A DNA stretch of 64,000 nt from Bradyrhizobium diazoefficiens (GTDB lineage: Bacteria > Pseudomonadota > Alphaproteobacteria > Rhizobiales > Xanthobacteraceae). The notes beneath the pieces are model-generated. The model worked only from the letters and a program-made list of their open reading frames with translations. It ran no database searches and was not told the origin of the DNA. Of the stretch, positions 59,617 to 64,000 are shown one piece after another. The stretch spans positions 106,160-170,159 of the forward strand of contig NZ_JAFCJJ010000015.1 of NCBI RefSeq assembly GCF_018131015.1, read 5' to 3'. The position numbers and the translations under genes are program-made. The first letter of the stretch is position 1, and each line of letters starts with the position of its first letter.

Positions 59617-60624
59617 TTACGCGCCCTCCACGCCCGCCTCGTGCGGGGTGAACTGGTACACCGACGAGCAGAACTCGCAGGTGACGACGACCTTGTCATC
59701 CTTGACCATCGCGGCGCGGTCGTCGGGCGAAAAACTCTTCAGCATGGAGGCGACCGCATCGCGCGAGCAGGAGCATTGCGCCTTCAGCACCAGCGGATTG
59801 AACACGCGCACGCCGCGCTCGTGGAACAGGCGGTAGAGCAGCCGCTCGCCTGAGAGATCGGGATCGATCAGTTCGACATCCTCGACGGTCTCGATCAGCG
59901 AGCGCGCCTCGACCCAGGCGTCATCTTCGGTCACGCTGTGCAGTTCGGTGCCCTCGGGCACGTCGCCCGGATGCAGATCGGCCTGCCGCGCGCGCTCCGG
60001 CGCGCTGGGCAGGAACTGCATCAGCATGCCGCCGGCGCGCCAGCGATGCCGGCCGCCGTCGCTCGAGCGCCATTCCTCGCCGACCGCGAGGCGGACGCGC
60101 GTGGGGATCTGCTCGGAGCGCAGGAAATATTCGTGTGCGGCGTCCTCCAGGCTGCCACCATCGAGCGCAACCAGTCCCTGATAGCGGCTCATGTCGGGCC
60201 CCTGATCGATGGTCATGGCGAGATGGCCCCGACCGAGCAGCGTGCCGGAATCCCTGGCTTCGCCAAGCCGCGCTGCATCGTAACGGGCATAGGCGCGCAG
60301 GCGATCCGGCGCCATGTAGTCCACGACCAGGAACGACACCGGACCATCGGTCTGTGCCTGAAGGATGAAGCGTCCCTCGAATTTCAGGGCCGATCCGAGC
60401 AGCGTCGTCAGCACGATGGCCTCGCCCAGCAGCTTGCCGACGGGGGCGGGGTAGTCGTGCTTGGTCAGGATGTCGTCGAGCGCGGGACCGAGGCGCACCA
60501 GGCGCCCGCGCACGTCGAGCGCGCCGACCTCGTAGGGCAGCACGGCGTCATCGATGGGAACCGCTGATGGCGCGCGAACCGGGCCTTCGGGCCCGGTTTT
60601 CATGTCGGGGGATTGGGAAACCAT
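59617..60624 (-). CDS. hslO: Hsp33 redox-regulated chaperone
   Basis: 335 residues. Hsp33 is activated by oxidation: the C-terminal zinc cysteines CSCS and CEFC (spacing of the CxC...CxxC type) are present at about 286-324, and the N-terminal chaperone domain shows VRLGPALDDILTKHDYPAPV, LLGEAIVLTTLLGSALKFEG, and FILQAQTDGPVSFLVVDYMA. Length is typical for alphaproteobacteria. The start ATG at 60624 precedes a variable leader. It follows argF on the same strand, separated by 136 bases. Confidence 0.93.
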   Translation of the reverse strand: MVSQSPDMKTGPEGPVRAPSAVPIDDAVLPYEVGALDVRGRLVRLGPALDDILTKHDYPAPVGKLLGEAIVLTTLLGSALKFEGRFILQAQTDGPVSFLVVDYMAPDRLRAYARYDAARLGEARDSGTLLGRGHLAMTIDQGPDMSRYQGLVALDGGSLEDAAHEYFLRSEQIPTRVRLAVGEEWRSSDGGRHRWRAGGMLMQFLPSAPERARQADLHPGDVPEGTELHSVTEDDAWVEARSLIETVEDVELIDPDLSGERLLYRLFHERGVRVFNPLVLKAQCSCSRDAVASMLKSFSPDDRAAMVKDDKVVVTCEFCSSVYQFTPHEAGVEGA

Positions 60625-60715
60625 GGCGCTCTATCTGGGGTCGGAGGAGTGGAAATGGAAGGGGCGGCGTGTTGCGGTCGCGCGCTAGAACACGGGAATT
60701 GGATACGGGTTCGAT

Positions 60716-60741
60716 GTCGTCCTGGCGAAAGCCAGGACGAC
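60716..60741. repeat. Hairpin repeat between argF and hslO
   Basis: GTCGTCCTGGC-GAAA-GCCAGGACGAC: perfect 11-bp stem with a GAAA loop, no T tract. It shares the GTCGTCC core with other intergenic repeats here (a half copy occurs at 63910-63926) and may stabilise or end the argDF transcript. Confidence 0.7.
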
Positions 60742-60760
60742 AATCCACAGTTCAGCGCCG

Positions 60761-61684
60761 TTACTTCACCGCGTCAAAACACCAGGCCAAAATGCCCTTC
60801 TGCGCGTGCAGTCGGTTTTCGGCCTCGTCGAACACCACCGATTGCGGGCCGTCGATCACCTCGTCGGTGACCTCCTCGCCGCGATGGGCGGGCAGGCAGT
60901 GCATGAACAGCGCGTCGGGCTTGGCCAGCGACATCAGCTTGGCGTTGACCTGATAGGGCTTGAGCACGTTGTGACGGTGCTCGCCTTCCTTGTCGCCCAT
61001 CGACACCCAGGTGTCGGTGACGACGCAATCGGCGCCCTTCACGGCCGCTTCGGGATCAGTGCCGAGCACGATCGGAGCATTGGTCGTCTTGATCCAGTCG
61101 CGCATCACCTTCTTCGGCGCGAGCTCAGGCGGAGTTGCGACATTGAGCTGGAACTTGAAGCGTTCGGCCGCATGCGCCCAGGACGCCAGCACGTTGTTGT
61201 CGTCGCCGGTCCAGGCCACCGTCTTGCCCTCGATCGGGCCGCGATGTTCCTCGTAGGTCATGAGGTCGGCCATCACCTGGCAGGGATGCGAGCGCCGCGT
61301 CAGCCCGTTGATGACGGGCACGGTCGCGTTCGCCGCAAGCTCCAGCAGCGCATCGTGGTTGAGGATGCGGATCATGATGGCGTCGACGTAGCGCGACAGC
61401 ACGCGCGCGGTGTCGGCGATGGTCTCGCCGCGGCCGAGCTGCATCTCGGCGCCGGTGAGCATGATCGCCTCGCCGCCGAGCTGGCGCATGCCGACGTCAA
61501 ACGACACGCGGGTGCGGGTCGAGGGACGCTCGAAGATCATCGCGAGCGTCTTGCCCTCGAGCGGCCTGACCGGTTGATGCGCCTTCTGCTTCGCCTTCAT
61601 GGCCGAGGAGGCGGCGAGCATGCGCTTGAGCTCCGACAATGGCAGCTCGTTGATGTCGAGGAAATGTTTGGGCGGCGTGCTCAT
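60761..61684 (-). CDS. argF: Ornithine carbamoyltransferase
   Basis: 307 residues. Makes citrulline from ornithine and carbamoyl phosphate in arginine synthesis. Carbamoyl-phosphate site FERPSTRTRVSFDVGMRQLG, LTGAEMQLGRGETIADTARV, NGLTRRSHPCQVMADL with the HPxQ motif, and HCLPAHRGEEVTDEV with the ornithine-binding HCLP. Length normal. Its ATG shares one base with the argD stop (TGATG), so the two are translationally coupled. Confidence 0.96.
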   Translation of the reverse strand: MSTPPKHFLDINELPLSELKRMLAASSAMKAKQKAHQPVRPLEGKTLAMIFERPSTRTRVSFDVGMRQLGGEAIMLTGAEMQLGRGETIADTARVLSRYVDAIMIRILNHDALLELAANATVPVINGLTRRSHPCQVMADLMTYEEHRGPIEGKTVAWTGDDNNVLASWAHAAERFKFQLNVATPPELAPKKVMRDWIKTTNAPIVLGTDPEAAVKGADCVVTDTWVSMGDKEGEHRHNVLKPYQVNAKLMSLAKPDALFMHCLPAHRGEEVTDEVIDGPQSVVFDEAENRLHAQKGILAWCFDAVK

Positions 61685-62886
61685 CAGCTTGCCGCCCGCT
61701 TGTTGCCGGAAATCGCAGCGCAGGCGCGCTCGAGGCGCGCGACACTGTCCTCGATCTCGGCTTCGGTGACGATCAGCGGCGGCAGGAAGCGCACGACGTT
61801 GTCGCCGGCACCGACGGTGAGGAGCTTTTCGTTCCGCAGCGCCGCGACCAGGTCGCCGGAAGGCACCACCGCCTTGATGCCGATCAGGAGGCCCTCGCCG
61901 CGAACCTCGCTGACGACATCGGGATGGCGGTCGATCACAGAGGCGAGCTTCTGCTTGAGCAGGAGCGACATCCGCTGCACTTGGTCGAAGAAGCCGGGCT
62001 TGAGCATGACGTCGAGCACGGCGTTGGCCGCCGAGATCGCGAGCGGATTGCCGCCGAAGGTCGACCCGTGCGAGCCCGGCCCCATGCCGGCGGCCGCTTC
62101 CGCCGTCGCCAGCACCGCGCCGATCGGGAAGCCGCCGCCGAGCGCTTTCGCCAGCGACATCACGTCGGGCGTGACGCCGGTGCGCCGATGGGCGAAGAGG
62201 TCGCCGGTGCGCCCCATGCCGGTCTGCACCTCGTCGAAGGCGAGCAGCAGGCCCTTCTCGTCGCAGAGCTGGCGCAGCGCCTTGAGGAAGGCGGGCGTCG
62301 ACGAGCGCACGCCGCCCTCGCCCTGGATCGGCTCGATCAGGATGCCGGCGGTCTGCGGGCCGATCGCCTTCTTCACGGCCTCGATGTCGCCATGCGGGAC
62401 CTGGTCGAAACCGTCCATCGCAGGACCGAAACCTTCGAGATATTTTGCCGAGCCGGTCGCAGCCAGCGTCGCGAGCGTGCGGCCGTGGAAGGCGCCTTCG
62501 AAGGTGATGATGCGATATCGTTCCGGATGGCCCTTGGAGAAGTGATGATGGCGGACCAGCTTGATCACACCCTCCAGCGCCTCGGCGCCGGAATTGCAGA
62601 AGAACACGAAGTCCGCGAAGCTTTCGTTGCACAGGCGCGCCGCGAGCTTCTCGCCGTCCGGGCTCTGAAACAGGTTCGACATGTGCCAGAGTTTTGTAGC
62701 CTGCACCTGCAGCGCCTTGACCAGCGCGGGGTGCGCATGTCCGAGCGCATTCACCGCGACGCCCGAGGTGAAATCGAGATAGCGATCGCCGTTGGTGGCG
62801 ATGAGCCAGCAGCCCTCGCCGCGCTCGAAACCGACGTCGACCCTGGCGAAAACGGGAAGCAGATGCGGCGCGGCGCTGTTCGTCAT
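61684..62886 (-). CDS. argD: Acetylornithine aminotransferase
   Basis: 400 residues, class-III PLP aminotransferase. It catalyses the transamination of N-acetylglutamate semialdehyde in arginine synthesis. FFCNSGAEALEGVIKLVRHH, TFEGAFHGRTLATLAATGSA, GILIEPIQGEGGVRSSTPAF, LLLAFDEVQTGMGRTGDLFA, and the PLP lysine in MSLAKALGGGFPIGAVLATA. The start ATG at 62886 gives the family length; longer starts add unrelated residues. First gene of argD-argF. Confidence 0.96.
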   Translation of the reverse strand: MTNSAAPHLLPVFARVDVGFERGEGCWLIATNGDRYLDFTSGVAVNALGHAHPALVKALQVQATKLWHMSNLFQSPDGEKLAARLCNESFADFVFFCNSGAEALEGVIKLVRHHHFSKGHPERYRIITFEGAFHGRTLATLAATGSAKYLEGFGPAMDGFDQVPHGDIEAVKKAIGPQTAGILIEPIQGEGGVRSSTPAFLKALRQLCDEKGLLLAFDEVQTGMGRTGDLFAHRRTGVTPDVMSLAKALGGGFPIGAVLATAEAAAGMGPGSHGSTFGGNPLAISAANAVLDVMLKPGFFDQVQRMSLLLKQKLASVIDRHPDVVSEVRGEGLLIGIKAVVPSGDLVAALRNEKLLTVGAGDNVVRFLPPLIVTEAEIEDSVARLERACAAISGNKRAAS

Positions 62887-63341
62887 GACGGTCACTTGAA
62901 TGTTGCGGACGGCTGAAGCGTGCATTGCGCAACGCACCATTGACCGGCCCGGAAAACGAAACGTGCCGCCTTTTAAGGGCGGCACGCGACACCATCTTAT
63001 GCCTGGCACTCCGGGTGTCAATGCCGCCGAAAGCCTCGCGCAACGCTGACTCCGTAGTCTTTCGGTGCCGGATTTGCGGGCTTTTTGCCCCGGAACATGT
63101 GGAAGCGAGTCGGCGGACTCTTGCGCGTGAGTCACGCCATATTGTAGCGTTTGGCTTGTCAGATACGACATCTCGTGCAGCGGTTCTGATCCTCTAAGTC
63201 CTCTTGTACCGGCGTAAACGCCCGGGCGCTCATCGCGTGTCCGGCGAGCTTTAAGGGATTCTGGCGGCACGGGTTTTTCGAGGCTTAGGCATTCGCCGCG
63301 CGGCGCCAGGACGGCAGGCGCGCGACGAAGGAAAGGGTGCA
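62887..63341. promoter_or_regulatory. argD/gcrA intergenic region with clustered GANTC sites
   Basis: 455 bases between divergent argD and gcrA. CcrM methylation sites (GANTC) occur at 63048-63052, 63107-63111, 63116-63120 and 63129-63133, the last three within 27 bases. GcrA acts at methylated GANTC promoters in alphaproteobacteria, so the cluster may put gcrA under its own and CcrM control. Core promoter elements were not resolved. Confidence 0.55.
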
Positions 63342-63854
63342 ATGACGGTTTTGACCTGGTCCGACGATCGCGTCGAGCAATTGAAAAAGCTCTGGGAAGC
63401 AGGACTTTCGGCCAGCCAAATCGCGGCCGAGCTCGGTAACGTGACCCGCAACGCCGTGATCGGCAAGGTGCACAGGCTCGGGCTGTCCGGCCGCGCCAAG
63501 AGCCCCTCGTCGGCGGTGCCGCGGCCGCGCAAGGCACGCCCCGCGCAGCACATGATGCGGGTGACCCGCCCGATTGCGCGCGGCAACACCGCGCTGGCGC
63601 AGGCCTTCGAGGTCGAGGTGGAGCCCGATCCGGTCACCTATGACAACGTGGTGCCGATGAGCCAGCGGCTGTCGCTGCTGGAGCTGAACGAGGCGACCTG
63701 CCACTGGCCGGTCGGCGATCCCTCGAGCCCGGACTTCTTCTTCTGCGGCGGCAAGGCGCTGTCCGGCCTGCCCTACTGCGCCCAGCACTCGCGCGTCGCC
63801 TATCAGCCGGCGGCCGACCGCCGCCGCGCCCCGGCGAAGCCGGGCGTGCGCTAA
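63342..63854 (+). CDS. gcrA: GcrA cell-cycle regulator
   Basis: 170 residues. The N-terminal DNA-binding helix-turn-helix WSDDRVEQLKKLWEAGLSAS ... AELGNVTRNAVIGKVHRLGL is diagnostic. A Pro/Arg linker follows, then the C-terminal sigma-70-interacting region with RLSLLELNEATCHWPVGDPS and FFFCGGKALSGLPYCAQHSR, including the conserved cysteines. GcrA binds RNA polymerase and methylated GANTC sites to control S-phase genes. Start at ATG 63342, AAGG just upstream. Divergent from argD. Confidence 0.95.
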   Translation: MTVLTWSDDRVEQLKKLWEAGLSASQIAAELGNVTRNAVIGKVHRLGLSGRAKSPSSAVPRPRKARPAQHMMRVTRPIARGNTALAQAFEVEVEPDPVTYDNVVPMSQRLSLLELNEATCHWPVGDPSSPDFFFCGGKALSGLPYCAQHSRVAYQPAADRRRAPAKPGVR

Positions 63855-63926
63855 GCTCGTCAGCACGCGCGGCCAGTGGTCGCGCGAAGGCGTCTCAACA
63901 AACTTGATGTCGTCCCGGCGAAAGCC

Positions 63927-64000
63927 CTAGGGCATGCACATATCTCTGAGGGTCCACCCTGCTGCGACGGCGAAGAAGTATTCGAGGCCGTTTTTGAACG
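63927..64000 (-). other. Possible end of a partial reading frame beside a half-repeat
   Basis: On the minus strand a frame entering from the right edge reads FKNGLEYFFAVAAGWTLRDM and stops at 63927. It abuts a half copy of the GTCGTCCCGGCGAAAGCC repeat at 63910-63926. Too short to identify; it may be a dispersed repeated element rather than a gene. Confidence 0.2.

Noticed and set aside
60575..60603. GC hairpin followed by TTTT resembling a terminator
   Set aside because: It lies inside the 5' coding region of hslO, so it is coding sequence, not a terminator.
1..64000. CRISPR arrays
   Set aside because: No regularly spaced repeat series was seen; the repeats present are dispersed palindromes.

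Overview
The window looks like chromosome of a high-GC alphaproteobacterium, most likely Bradyrhizobium or a close relative. The evidence is a GcrA cell-cycle regulator with clustered GANTC (CcrM) sites, a SAM-II riboswitch before metZ, GGAAC-N16-CGTT promoters of the EcfG general-stress type, GAAC-N7-GAAC LexA boxes, a two-domain Dcd, OpgC, and copies of palindromic intergenic repeats of the kind common in bradyrhizobia.

Layout. (1) 1-8.9 kb: a patchwork of small, mostly Bradyrhizobium-specific genes with a stress flavour: a cut-off pcm, a glycine-rich secreted protein, a PRC-barrel protein, a single-domain response regulator, a Ku DNA-end-binding gene broken by a frameshift, a CopG regulator paired with a PHB-depolymerase-like esterase, and many proteins under 90 residues. 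Two genes carry perfect EcfG-type promoters. Three genes are broken (4-bp duplication, in-frame TAG, 1-base loss). (2) 9.1-12.3 kb: a large serine recombinase and a Tat-exported Gfo/Idh/MocA oxidoreductase. (3) 12.4-16.3 kb: a LexA-boxed repair cassette, with a FAN1-type VRR-NUC nuclease fused to a DnaQ-like exonuclease and an SRAP/HMCES-type gene behind two zinc-ribbon proteins. (4) 16.5-22.7 kb: a tightly packed operon behind a palindromic operator (HNH protein, two unknowns, a soluble FtsH-like AAA+ metalloprotease, another unknown), followed by an excisionase-like HTH protein and a tyrosine recombinase. (5) 22.7-31.2 kb: a KfrA-like DNA-binding protein, an XRE regulator and an AddB/AddA-like nuclease-helicase pair. 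(6) 31.7-40.3 kb: a complete type I Zorya anti-phage operon (zorA-zorB-zorC-zorD) with a fifth, tightly linked GIY-YIG-type gene. (7) 40.5-45.7 kb: orphan genes, including an AAA_13 ATPase with a zinc-hook-like CPFC and a small partner gene that may be frameshifted. This accessory stretch ends beside tRNA-Gly(CCC) at 46.1 kb.

(8) 46.3-64 kb is ordinary core chromosome: ogt, an AraC regulator, small enzymes, a MATE exporter, a PAS protein, dcd, riboswitch-controlled metZ, an opgC-SGNH-SGNH operon, apaG, hslO, argD-argF and gcrA.

Together, 9-46 kb reads as a genomic island made of layered recombinase modules, DNA-repair genes and defence genes. The best leads for something not yet described are the fifth gene of the Zorya operon, the operon around the soluble FtsH-like protease, and the AAA_13/small-protein pair. 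All calls come from reading the sequence; no database search was run.
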